Source: Clostridium_AD sp050717545 (GTDB taxonomy: Bacteria; Bacillota; Clostridia; Clostridiales; Clostridiaceae). From it: DNA of 64,000 bases. The stretch lies in NCBI RefSeq assembly GCF_050717545.1, contig NZ_JBOITN010000045.1, forward strand, positions 9,569-73,568. The letters are read 5' to 3'. The translations under genes were made by a program, and so were the position numbers. The notes beneath the pieces are model-generated. The model made no database searches and had not been told where the DNA came from. It saw only the letters and a program-made list of their open reading frames with translations. Shown one piece after another: positions 1 to 8,488 of this stretch. Numbering within the stretch: position 1 is the first letter of the stretch; the number at the start of each line of letters is the position of its first letter.

Positions 1-988
1 GCATTGTAGCTGCTAAATAATATGGAGATTCAGGTAAATATGTTGATATTTTTCCACCTGACATCATACTTGCAACATCACTAATGAACTGCTGTGAAAC
101 ATCAACTTCACCAGCCTTGAATGCTGTATCACCAGCGGCATTATCTTTGAAGATATTATGAGCAATATATTTAGGAACTGGAAGTTTACCCCACATAGAA
201 GTTGCTTTTCCCCAGTAATTATCGTCTCTTTGTAATACAACCTTTTGGTCATTTGAGATAAAAGGTTTATATGGACCAGATCCAACAAAATCCTCCATCT
301 TATCGATTTTAATCTTGGTAGCATCATTGTTATCTCTAGCTTCAACTTTCTGTAAGTATGCTTTTTGTAATACATACTGCTTTGGAAGGTACTCTGTAAC
401 CTTTAATGGATTTAAGGCAACACCTTCACTATTTAATTTTGCTGTAAGTACAACTGTAGAATCATCTGTTGCTTTAACACTATCTATATATGTTGCGTAA
501 TCTGATCCGCCTGCACTTTCATATTTAACATTTGTATCAAATGTGTAAGCAACATCGTTTGCAGTAACTGCTGTTCCATCACTCCATTTTGCATCCTTAT
601 TCATTTTAACTGTAAGTGTAGTATGAGCATCATTCCATACTGCATCTCCATCTGCAAGAAGCGGATACAGTTTACCATCCAGCATATTATACATGTATAG
701 TGTTTCATACGATAATGTCCTAGCAGAATCCTTCTGTGCAATTGCCATAGCATTATTTGAGTTACTAGACAACGGATTCCAATCTGTGATTGCACCCCAT
801 TGCTGTCCATTAAAATAAACTGTTTCGTTTCTTGGCGTAGAACTCTTGTCAGTAGTTTTTGTGTCTGTGGTTTTTGTATCCGCCGCTTTCGAAACGGGTT
901 CAGTAGTTTTTGAGCAGCCAATAGCCATGGTTGCAACCATTGTTGTAATTGTCAATAAAGAACAGATTTTTTTCCAGCGATTATTAAT
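1..988 (-). CDS. ABC transporter family 5 solute-binding lipoprotein (partial, C-terminus outside window)
   Basis: Extracellular binding protein of an oligopeptide/oligosaccharide ABC importer (SBP_bac_5 family); about the first 330 residues are visible and the rest lies left of the window. The N-terminus has a basic stretch, a hydrophobic core and the lipobox AIGC at about residues 22-25, then a Thr/Lys/Ser-rich linker. Family-typical segments follow: ETLYMYNMLDGKLYPLLA, WSDGTAVTANDVAYTF and GSGPYKP. No ATG, GTG or TTG fits the frame near the Shine-Dalgarno AAAGGGGG; the only well-placed codon is ATT at 986-988, about 8 nt away, so an ATT start is proposed. The gene follows three glycoside-degrading genes on the same strand. 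Some family 5 proteins (for example in Thermotoga) bind cello- or manno-oligosaccharides, so a beta-linked sugar ligand is inferred; a peptide ligand is not excluded. Confidence 0.88.
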   Translation of the reverse strand, partial: MNNRWKKICSLLTITTMVATMAIGCSKTTEPVSKAADTKTTDTKTTDKSSTPRNETVYFNGQQWGAITDWNPLSSNSNNAMAIAQKDSARTLSYETLYMYNMLDGKLYPLLADGDAVWNDAHTTLTVKMNKDAKWSDGTAVTANDVAYTFDTNVKYESAGGSDYATYIDSVKATDDSTVVLTAKLNSEGVALNPLKVTEYLPKQYVLQKAYLQKVEARDNNDATKIKIDKMEDFVGSGPYKPFISNDQKVVLQRDDNYWGKATSMWGKLPVPKYIAHNIFKDNAAGDTAFKAGEVDVSQQFISDVASMMSGGKISTYLPESPYYLAATM

Positions 989-1044
989 TTTAAAAACCCC
1001 CTTTAAAATATAGTTTCATATTGAATATTTAATTGTACATGCTT

Positions 1045-1073
1045 ATTATACTATATGTGTAAACGATTTAAAA
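1045..1073 (-). promoter_or_regulatory. Promoter with overlapping cre-like (CcpA) operator
   Basis: On the minus strand a TATAAT box (1050-1045) lies upstream of the binding-protein gene, with a poor -35 (TTTTAA, 1073-1068) at 17 nt. Between them, at 1058-1071, is TTAAATCGTTTACA, which fits the cre consensus TGWAANCGNTNWCA at all but one position. An operator placed over the core promoter would give CcpA repression when preferred sugars are present. Box calls are by eye. Confidence 0.5.
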
Positions 1074-1119
1074 GAAAATTTTATAATATATTACATTTTT
1101 TATATTATCCTTTATTTTA

Positions 1120-2187
1120 TCAATTCCAAATTTCAGGTCCAAAACTCTTTAAAAATATACTGAGTTCAAAAGCCATCTGCTCAGCCTCTGGTATTCTAAT
1201 GCATAGCGGAGTTCCACGACCATTACATGAATATAAAAAGTGTTGAATTTTTACATCATTAATCTTAAGGCATATAATACCTATGGCACGATCCCATGAA
1301 GAATGATGGTTCATAATTGTAGTAGTAAGTACAATAAAGGCATTTGGATAGCATCTTCGTATATTTAAAACAAATTCTCTGTAATGCTCACTCCATTTCT
1401 TTGCCTTTTCTCCCTTATCATCTTCCTTCATGTAGTCTCGCGGAACTGCATCATTTTGTCCAATATCAATTACCACTACCTGTGGGGTATATCCTCTGAA
1501 GTCCCAATTAGTAATATCCCCAATATCTGGATTGAAATGGAGTTTATCATATATGCTTTCCATTCCAATACACTCTGTTTCATGGAAATATCCACTATCA
1601 TCAAGAAGGGATATGCCTCCCTGTGCGATGATACTAACCTGTGCTTTCAAATTCCTTGCTGTCACCATAGCATAAGAATGCCAGGCATTTGAATATTCTC
1701 CATTATAATTAAGATTCTGCTTGATTACATAATCCACATCCTCTATTAACTCCCCTGTAGCTGCTGAGTCTCCATAAAATTCAATACATTTTCTAGGTTT
1801 TTTAGAATGTTTTATTATCTTACTGTCTTTAGATACATTAAACCCATAGAAGGTGAATTCATGGCACGCATCTTGCCTTTTAAAAACAATTACTTCATGG
1901 AATTTATCACCTCTCAAATCACTTACCAGTGTTATTTCTTGCAAGCTACTGTCATTTGAAAGAAGAACCTTTTTCTCCACTCCGTCTATGATATAACCTA
2001 TATAGTTAATATAATAACTATGGTTATTTTTAACTAATATTTTAAGACTTACTCCTGTAAAACACATTGAAACTGAACTTGCCGGAAATATAAATATTGG
2101 TTCCAGAGAATTCGTAAAATCAATTCTTCCGCTGTAAGTCAGTTCTTCTAAGTTCGCAATAACAATTTTTTCACTTTCTCTTTCCAT
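1120..2187 (-). CDS. CE2-like SGNH acetyl esterase
   Basis: Two-domain protein of about 355 residues resembling carbohydrate esterase family 2: an N-terminal jelly-roll-like beta domain (about 1-130) and a C-terminal SGNH hydrolase fold. The nucleophile block is EFYGDSAATGE and the GxND-like block is VVIDIGQNDA. CE2 enzymes remove acetyl groups from mannan, glucomannan or xylan oligosaccharides using a Ser-His dyad. The usual C-terminal G-H-P/L segment carrying the catalytic His reads TPLCIRIPEAEQMA here, so the His seems absent. There is no signal peptide, implying cytoplasmic action on imported oligosaccharides. The start is taken at the ATG at 2187, which has AAGGTG about 6 nt upstream; a GTG lies three codons earlier. 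It begins 13 nt after the GH2 stop, as part of the same operon. Confidence 0.75.
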   Translation of the reverse strand: MERESEKIVIANLEELTYSGRIDFTNSLEPIFIFPASSVSMCFTGVSLKILVKNNHSYYINYIGYIIDGVEKKVLLSNDSSLQEITLVSDLRGDKFHEVIVFKRQDACHEFTFYGFNVSKDSKIIKHSKKPRKCIEFYGDSAATGELIEDVDYVIKQNLNYNGEYSNAWHSYAMVTARNLKAQVSIIAQGGISLLDDSGYFHETECIGMESIYDKLHFNPDIGDITNWDFRGYTPQVVVIDIGQNDAVPRDYMKEDDKGEKAKKWSEHYREFVLNIRRCYPNAFIVLTTTIMNHHSSWDRAIGIICLKINDVKIQHFLYSCNGRGTPLCIRIPEAEQMAFELSIFLKSFGPEIWN

Positions 2188-2200
2188 TTTTCTCACCTTC

Positions 2201-4675
2201 TTACATTATATTATAAACGCTTCTAAGCTTTATACCCTTAGGTCTTCCGCTCAATATTTTAATTCTTCTTTCATCTCCATTTATATCAAAATAATTATCC
2301 CCTAGGAGCATATCATCATTTTCATTTATTATCTCTACACTTTTTGCATAGCTTTTGGATGAAATTATAATTTCATCTCCATCTATTTTGTAGTTTAATT
2401 TTGGGTCAATAAATTTAAAGTGCTTTGAAACAGAGAATATGACAGTACCCATAGATATTATTTCTCCATCTTTTAACATTTCATAACTTACATAGTCTTC
2501 ATAAAGAGATGCTTCCTGCATATTGACAATACCAAGCCATGTGCTCGATAGTTTTTCTGTTACAACCTCTTGACATCCTTGCTTCTTTATTTCTGCTTTG
2601 TTATTACGAAGTGCCCACTTTACAGTAACCTTTTCATTATTCAAAGATTCATTTGCTACGCACAGCTGAATAGATTTTTTTACTTCATAAGGCTCAGCGT
2701 TAACATTTGTGTCCTGTGTTAGGATTCCTTCTTCTTTACATGAAATCATAAGAGGTGAAAAAAATCTTTTAGCATAATAATGCAGTGCCTTCCACCTGCC
2801 ACAGTAATCTATGGATGACCAGGATGCAACCGGCCAGCAGTCATTTAGTTGCCAATAAATAGCCCCCATACATCTTCCTCTATTTCTACGGAAATGTTCC
2901 ACACCATAGCGAATTGCATCTGCCTGTAGCAATTGTGACGCGTAAAGCAGCTTATCAAAATCATTAGGATATAAGTAAGTGTCACCCATATAACTCATTA
3001 TCTTGCTATTAGCTCCATTATTTCTCTGATGCTTTTCCATAACATAGGAGAATATATTCCTGTCCGATGGCTTCGTAAATGTTTCTACGGTTTTAAGTGC
3101 CGGGAATGACTGAAATCCAAATTCAGATATATATCGGAAGAAGAACTTCCTGTATTCAGTGAATGGTTTATTTCCATGCCATACGTCCCAGTAATGTACG
3201 TCGCCTCTGTTTTCATCATTTGGGTTATCAAATCCGCCTCCTGATGATGGGCTTGCAGGCCAGTAGAATGTCTGAGGGTCATTTTCTTTTAATATCTTGG
3301 GAATAATATATTCATAAATCTTTATATAATCACTCTTAAGTTTTGGCGTAAGATCCCAGTTGCCAGTTGCTACAAACATTTCCATTTCATTATTTCCGCA
3401 CCAAAGAGCAAGTGAGGGATGACTTCGGATTCTCTTAATATTATCTTTAATTTCTGCTTTAATATTTTCTTCAAAATCTTCCGTCAGATTATAATTTGCA
3501 CATGCAAACATGAAATCCTGCCATACTATAAGTCCTAATTCATCACAGGCATCCCAAAATGAATCATATGGATAATTGCCTCCTCCCCATACACGTATTA
3601 CATTAAAATGTGCGTCCTTGCACTGTTTCAAGAGATTATATGTTCTATCCCTTGTTACCCTGCTTAATATATTGTCTTCTGGTATATAATCTGCACCCAT
3701 AGCAAATATTTTTATACCATTTACTTCATGTGCGAAACTCTCCCCAAACTCATCCTTTTCAATATTCATGGTCATAGTTCGAAGTCCAATTCGTCTCTCC
3801 CAGGTATCCAGTTTAACATAATCTTGCATTAGCACTACTTTTATATTATATAGTGGCTGATCCCCATATCCATTAGGCCACCAGATTTTCGGATTATCAA
3901 CTACAATTTTTTCAGGTGATTCGTTATAAACCTCTTCTTTTCCATCAGGATTTGTAATAATAACCTTATACGAATAACCACGTCTTATTGCCTTATTTCC
4001 AACATCATTAAATCTTATACCAGTTTTACCCTGTGTACGCGTCATATCCACCTGAAACCCAAGTGTTACCTTGCCCTCTTTGTGATCTTGGTAGATATAG
4101 GCACTGTCTATTCTTGCACTACTTATTCCCATAAGTGAAACATCTCTCCAAATGCCCATATCCGGAAGCCTTGGTCCCCAATCCCATCCGAACATGCAGT
4201 GTGCTTTTCTAATCTGTGGAAAACCTCTCATAGCATCATCAGAACCTCCAATATGGAGTTTTTTATCTGCCTCTTTAATAAATTTAGTTGGCGAGTGAAA
4301 AAGTATTTTTAATTCATTTCCTTCTTCTTTAATGTATCTCTTTACTTCAAATTCCCAGGTTCTATGCATATTATTAACGTATGCAATATGTTGCCCGTTT
4401 AAATAAATATCTGCAAGTGAATCTATTCCGTCAAAATGCAACATAACTTCATCACAACTTAGCATGTCCTTTGATGTATTAAAGCTACTTTTATACTCAT
4501 AATCCTGCTCCATAAGCTTTAATGCCGTTAACTCATTATCACGGTAATATGGGTCCTCCATTTTATGATTTTTAAGTAGGTCACTATAAACTGATCCCGG
4601 TACAAATGCCTCCATAAATTTCTCATCGCTCATACCTTTCATCTTAAAGCCATCATTTAGTTTTTCAATAATCAT
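2201..4675 (-). CDS. GH2 beta-mannosidase
   Basis: Glycoside hydrolase family 2 enzyme of 824 residues, the usual size for bacterial beta-mannosidases, which release mannose from the non-reducing ends of manno-oligosaccharides. Order: N-terminal sugar-binding sandwich with the motif FGWDWGPRLPDMG, immunoglobulin-like domain, then the TIM barrel. The barrel shows IRVWGGGNYPYDSFWDACDE, the acid/base motif WCGNNEME (Glu near residue 428) and the nucleophile motif YISEFGFQSFP (Glu near residue 516), all typical of beta-mannosidase rather than beta-galactosidase. No signal peptide, so it is cytoplasmic. The ATG at 4675 is chosen because GGAGGGG lies 5 nt upstream; an ATG four codons earlier has no such site. 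It sits between the GH3 and esterase genes. Confidence 0.92.
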   Translation of the reverse strand: MIIEKLNDGFKMKGMSDEKFMEAFVPGSVYSDLLKNHKMEDPYYRDNELTALKLMEQDYEYKSSFNTSKDMLSCDEVMLHFDGIDSLADIYLNGQHIAYVNNMHRTWEFEVKRYIKEEGNELKILFHSPTKFIKEADKKLHIGGSDDAMRGFPQIRKAHCMFGWDWGPRLPDMGIWRDVSLMGISSARIDSAYIYQDHKEGKVTLGFQVDMTRTQGKTGIRFNDVGNKAIRRGYSYKVIITNPDGKEEVYNESPEKIVVDNPKIWWPNGYGDQPLYNIKVVLMQDYVKLDTWERRIGLRTMTMNIEKDEFGESFAHEVNGIKIFAMGADYIPEDNILSRVTRDRTYNLLKQCKDAHFNVIRVWGGGNYPYDSFWDACDELGLIVWQDFMFACANYNLTEDFEENIKAEIKDNIKRIRSHPSLALWCGNNEMEMFVATGNWDLTPKLKSDYIKIYEYIIPKILKENDPQTFYWPASPSSGGGFDNPNDENRGDVHYWDVWHGNKPFTEYRKFFFRYISEFGFQSFPALKTVETFTKPSDRNIFSYVMEKHQRNNGANSKIMSYMGDTYLYPNDFDKLLYASQLLQADAIRYGVEHFRRNRGRCMGAIYWQLNDCWPVASWSSIDYCGRWKALHYYAKRFFSPLMISCKEEGILTQDTNVNAEPYEVKKSIQLCVANESLNNEKVTVKWALRNNKAEIKKQGCQEVVTEKLSSTWLGIVNMQEASLYEDYVSYEMLKDGEIISMGTVIFSVSKHFKFIDPKLNYKIDGDEIIISSKSYAKSVEIINENDDMLLGDNYFDINGDERRIKILSGRPKGIKLRSVYNIM

Positions 4676-4722
4676 ATTCCCCTCCATTTGCCACCTTGTT
4701 GAGAGGATGGCAGTCTTTTATG

Positions 4723-7005
4723 TTATTTTTCATACAGCTTCTTGTTTGCATCATCTATCATCTGTATAATTTCATCATATGTGATGCTACCATCTCCAAA
4801 ACTTAAAATTCCGCGTATAGGCATGTATTTTAGCATGGCATTACCCATATCATCACTTATTGCATCTGAACTTTCTTCATCTTTGACTTTTATCATACCT
4901 TTCATGAACTTATTTGCAATATTTACCAGCAATTTAAGTTCCTGTGCAGCTTCCGGCACTTCAAGCAAATCACCAAAGGTTGTATTGACAGTCACTCTAA
5001 ATGGAAGCTTTTTTATAGCCTCTACATGGACCGTATCATTTAATACAATATCTCTTGATGACTTTCCAATAAGTATTTGATAATCTCCAGTCTCTACATA
5101 CCAATCGTGTATTTGTGTATTATAATATGAAAAAGCACGTTTATTTAAAATAAATGTTACAGTCTTCGTCTCTCCCTTATTTAAGCTAATCTTTTCAAAA
5201 CCACGCAGTTCCTTTAAAGGTCTTATAATATTAGACTCTTTAGCGCCAACATATAATTGTACAATTTCCTTACCTGCTTTATCTCCAGTGTTTGTAACAT
5301 CCACAGTGACAGTAAGAGTTCCAATGTCCTTTATTTCTTTTGAACTTAATTTCAAATTGGAGTAATGAAAAGTGGTATAGCTAAGTCCGTAACCAAATGG
5401 GAATAATACATCCATATCTTTTTTATCATAATATCTATATCCTACGAATACACCTTCCCTGTATTCCGATTTGTCCCCTTCTCCACCATAATATAGGTAA
5501 GATGGATTGTCTTGAAGCTTTCTCGGAAATGTCTCAGGTAATTTACCACTTGGGTTTACATCTCCGAAAAGCACGTCTACGCAAGCTTGACCTACTGCCT
5601 GACCTCCAAGATAAGCCTCTAATATTCCCTTAACATCATCTGCCCAAGGCATTTCAATTGGGGAACCATTATGAAGCACAACAACTGTATTTGGCTGTAC
5701 CCTTACAATTCTCTTAATAAGTTCATTTTGGCAATTGGGTATGGACATATGAACCCTGTCATATCCTTCAGATTCGAAGGAATCTGGAAGTCCCGCAAAT
5801 ATAACTGCGACCTGGGCATTATTTGCAACCTCGCAAGCTTGACTTATCATTTCTTCATTAATTATGTCTTCATTATCCTCATAACCCTGTGCATATATTA
5901 CATCTGCTACATCGCCCGCCGCCGTAAGTGCACTTACTATTTTAAATGAGTTAACATGCGAACTTCCGCCACCCTGATATCTCGGACTGCCCGCAAATTC
6001 TCCAATTAATGCAATCTTGCTACCTTTCTTAAGCGGTAAAATGCCTTCATTTTTAAGAAGCACCAGGCACTCCCCCTCAATCTTTCTGGCAAGATCGTGA
6101 TGCACGTCCATATCCCACTTAGTATCTGGTTTTCGGTTTTTAATATATCTGTTTATTATATTTAAAATTCTCTCAACTGCCTGATCTACTACTTTCTCTT
6201 CTAATCTCCCCTCTTTTACTGCCTGCACAACCCTGTCATCGTTTACACCATTTGACCCAGGCATCTCAAGATCAAGTCCTGCTTCTATGCCTTTTACCCT
6301 GTCATTAACCGCTCCCCAATCACTCATAACGTAGCCATCAAAACCCCATTCACCTCTTAATATATCTGTAAGATATTTCTTGTTTTCAGAGGCTAGTGTT
6401 CCATTTATTCCATTATAAGAGCACATTATAGTCCAAGGCTTTGCATTTTTTACAGCGCCTTCAAATGCTGCAAGATAAATTTCCCTAAGAGTCCTTTCAT
6501 CGATTTCAGAACTCGCACTCATCCTTCTGTGCTCTTGATTATTAGCCAAAAAATGTTTCATGCTAGTCCCTACATTTTCGCTCTGGACACCTTTAATATG
6601 GTTTGTTGCCATTTCAGTTGTTAAATATGGATCCTCAGAGAAATATTCAAAATTTCTACCGCATAATGGGGATCGTTTTATATTAACGGCAGGTCCTAAA
6701 ATTGTACTTACGTTCTCATGCTGACACTCCTCTCCCAAAGCTTTCCCCATATCAAAAATGAGTTTCCTGTCAAAAGACGCTGCCATGGAGCAAGCTGCGG
6801 GGAAACATACTGCCTTAATGCTATCATTGATACCTAAGTTGTCTTCGCTTTGGTCTTGTTTACGCAGGCCATGAGGACCGTCACTTAGCATAACTTCAGG
6901 AACCCCCAGCCTCTCTATAGCCTTTGTGTGCCAGAAGTCACTACCTGAACATAAACCTGCTTTCTCCTCAAGAGTCATTTCTGAAATAATTTTTTTCACA
7001 TCCAT
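4723..7005 (-). CDS. GH3 beta-glucosidase
   Basis: Three-domain family 3 glycoside hydrolase of 760 residues: TIM barrel, alpha/beta sandwich, and a fibronectin III-like domain near the C-terminus (ATVTF/NTGDKAGKEIVQLYV region). The barrel has KHFLANNQEHRR (about residues 150-162) and the nucleophile motif VMSDWGAVNDR (Asp near 228). The substrate is likely cellobiose or gluco-manno-oligosaccharides entering through the neighbouring transporter; the exact beta-linkage cannot be read from sequence. No signal peptide. ATG follows AAGGAGG at good spacing. It is the first gene of the visible sugar operon, 47 nt ahead of the GH2 gene. Confidence 0.93.
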   Translation of the reverse strand: MDVKKIISEMTLEEKAGLCSGSDFWHTKAIERLGVPEVMLSDGPHGLRKQDQSEDNLGINDSIKAVCFPAACSMAASFDRKLIFDMGKALGEECQHENVSTILGPAVNIKRSPLCGRNFEYFSEDPYLTTEMATNHIKGVQSENVGTSMKHFLANNQEHRRMSASSEIDERTLREIYLAAFEGAVKNAKPWTIMCSYNGINGTLASENKKYLTDILRGEWGFDGYVMSDWGAVNDRVKGIEAGLDLEMPGSNGVNDDRVVQAVKEGRLEEKVVDQAVERILNIINRYIKNRKPDTKWDMDVHHDLARKIEGECLVLLKNEGILPLKKGSKIALIGEFAGSPRYQGGGSSHVNSFKIVSALTAAGDVADVIYAQGYEDNEDIINEEMISQACEVANNAQVAVIFAGLPDSFESEGYDRVHMSIPNCQNELIKRIVRVQPNTVVVLHNGSPIEMPWADDVKGILEAYLGGQAVGQACVDVLFGDVNPSGKLPETFPRKLQDNPSYLYYGGEGDKSEYREGVFVGYRYYDKKDMDVLFPFGYGLSYTTFHYSNLKLSSKEIKDIGTLTVTVDVTNTGDKAGKEIVQLYVGAKESNIIRPLKELRGFEKISLNKGETKTVTFILNKRAFSYYNTQIHDWYVETGDYQILIGKSSRDIVLNDTVHVEAIKKLPFRVTVNTTFGDLLEVPEAAQELKLLVNIANKFMKGMIKVKDEESSDAISDDMGNAMLKYMPIRGILSFGDGSITYDEIIQMIDDANKKLYEK

Positions 7006-7175
7006 AATATCCTCCTTATATATTTTTGATTTACTTATGCATTTTAATGTAGTTGTATATCATAATTGAATATAAAATATACTTTGTATATAAAAGGATT
7101 TCTACATTACTAATAAAATTCCTTCTATAAATCATAAGTTAATAGAATATTTTATATAATTCATGTACGACAAGA

Positions 7176-7212
7176 AGGACCTGCTCAAGAATTTTATCCA
7201 TGAACAGGCCCT
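7176..7212 (-). terminator. Hairpin terminator after fprA
   Basis: Arms AGGACCTGCTCA (7176-7187) and TGAACAGGCCCT (7201-7212) pair with two G-U type mismatches around a 13-nt loop, just past the fprA stop. The following U-tract is weak (TCTTGT), so termination may be partial. Confidence 0.55.
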
Positions 7213-7232
7213 GCATTTATGTTTTTCTAGAA

Positions 7233-8432
7233 TTACTTCATCGACTCAATAATGCTATCCGCAAGTGAATCCATTAAATCAACATCATCTTCCTTCATAG
7301 TAGAGTTTATTGACATCTCATTGTCTAAAATAGTCATATCTTTCATCTCATCCAAAAGTTCACGCATCAACTTTCCAGATTGAGGAGCCCATGAGCCATT
7401 TTCTATAAGAGCTATAGTTCGTTTTTGAAGATTTAATGCCTTCATATCTGTTAGATATGCATGCATTGGTGGATAAATCTTCAAGTTATATGTTACGCTG
7501 GCAAGAACCAAATGACTATATTTAAATGTCTCAGAAATCAAATAAGAAACATGAGTTTTTGAAACATCATACATAACAACGTTTTTCATTCCTTTTTCTA
7601 CAAGCCTTGTTGCTAGATCGTTTGCTGCCGCCTCCGTATTTCCGTACATTGTTCCATAAACTATCATTACACCATTTTCCTCTGGTTCATAACGACTCCA
7701 TTTGTCGTACTTCTCAAGCAAGTACCCTAAATCATTACGCCATACTGGTCCATGTAGAGGGCAGATAATCTTGATGTCAATAGTTCCTGCTTTCCTCAAA
7801 AGATCTTGAACATGAGGACCATACTTGCCTACGATGTTTGTGTAATACCTTCTGGCATCATCAAGGAAGTCACGGTCAAAATTCATCTCATCATTAAATA
7901 GTTTTCCGTCAAGCGACCCGAAAGTACCGAAAGCGTCAGCGGCAAATAATACACCATTGTAAGTATCAAATGTCACCATAGCTTCTGGCCAATGTACCAT
8001 GGGAGCCGCTACAAATGCAACAAGATGTTTTCCAAATGACATTGTATCGCCTTCACTAACTTCCTCTATTTTACCATCAATAGCGAAACCGAACTGATGC
8101 ATGAACAATGCGGCTTTTTGAGAACATACAATTTTCACCTTAGGATAACGAAGAATAATCTCTTCAATGCATGCTGCATGATCAGGTTCCATATGATTAA
8201 TTACCATATAATCTAATGGTTTGCCTTTTAAAATTGATTGAATGTTTTCAAGGAACTGACGGCAAATTGACCAGTCTACTGTATCAAAGAGTACTGTCTT
8301 CTCATCCATTAGCAAATACGAGTTATAAGAAACGCCTCTTGGAATTGGATGAATGTTTTCAAAAAGGGCAAGGCGACGATCGTTGCCACCAACCCAATAA
8401 AGATCCTCAGTTACATTTCTAACACAATACAT
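7233..8432 (-). CDS. fprA: Flavodiiron protein (A-type flavoprotein, O2/NO reductase)
   Basis: Cytoplasmic flavodiiron protein of 399 residues that reduces O2 to water or NO to N2O, protecting anaerobes. The N-terminal metallo-beta-lactamase-like domain carries the diiron ligands: NHMEPDHA (H-x-E-x-D-H), VHWPEAM, ADAFGTFG and the late His in PLHGPVW. The C-terminal flavodoxin domain begins about residue 255 with the FMN loop YGTMYGNTEAAA. In such enzymes electrons come from rubredoxin. Directly upstream on the same strand is a protein ending in a rubredoxin domain, so the pair is probably a functional unit. ATG follows AAGGAGGA. Confidence 0.95.
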   Translation of the reverse strand: MYCVRNVTEDLYWVGGNDRRLALFENIHPIPRGVSYNSYLLMDEKTVLFDTVDWSICRQFLENIQSILKGKPLDYMVINHMEPDHAACIEEIILRYPKVKIVCSQKAALFMHQFGFAIDGKIEEVSEGDTMSFGKHLVAFVAAPMVHWPEAMVTFDTYNGVLFAADAFGTFGSLDGKLFNDEMNFDRDFLDDARRYYTNIVGKYGPHVQDLLRKAGTIDIKIICPLHGPVWRNDLGYLLEKYDKWSRYEPEENGVMIVYGTMYGNTEAAANDLATRLVEKGMKNVVMYDVSKTHVSYLISETFKYSHLVLASVTYNLKIYPPMHAYLTDMKALNLQKRTIALIENGSWAPQSGKLMRELLDEMKDMTILDNEMSINSTMKEDDVDLMDSLADSIIESMK

Positions 8433-8488
8433 ATATATAATCCTCCTTTATACTAAAAACAAATTATTATATTTAATAATTATAAAAA

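Noticed and set aside
64..936. Two minus-strand frames of about 100 codons in the first kilobase
   Set aside because: They are out of frame with the solute-binding protein, whose domain motifs run through the whole stretch.
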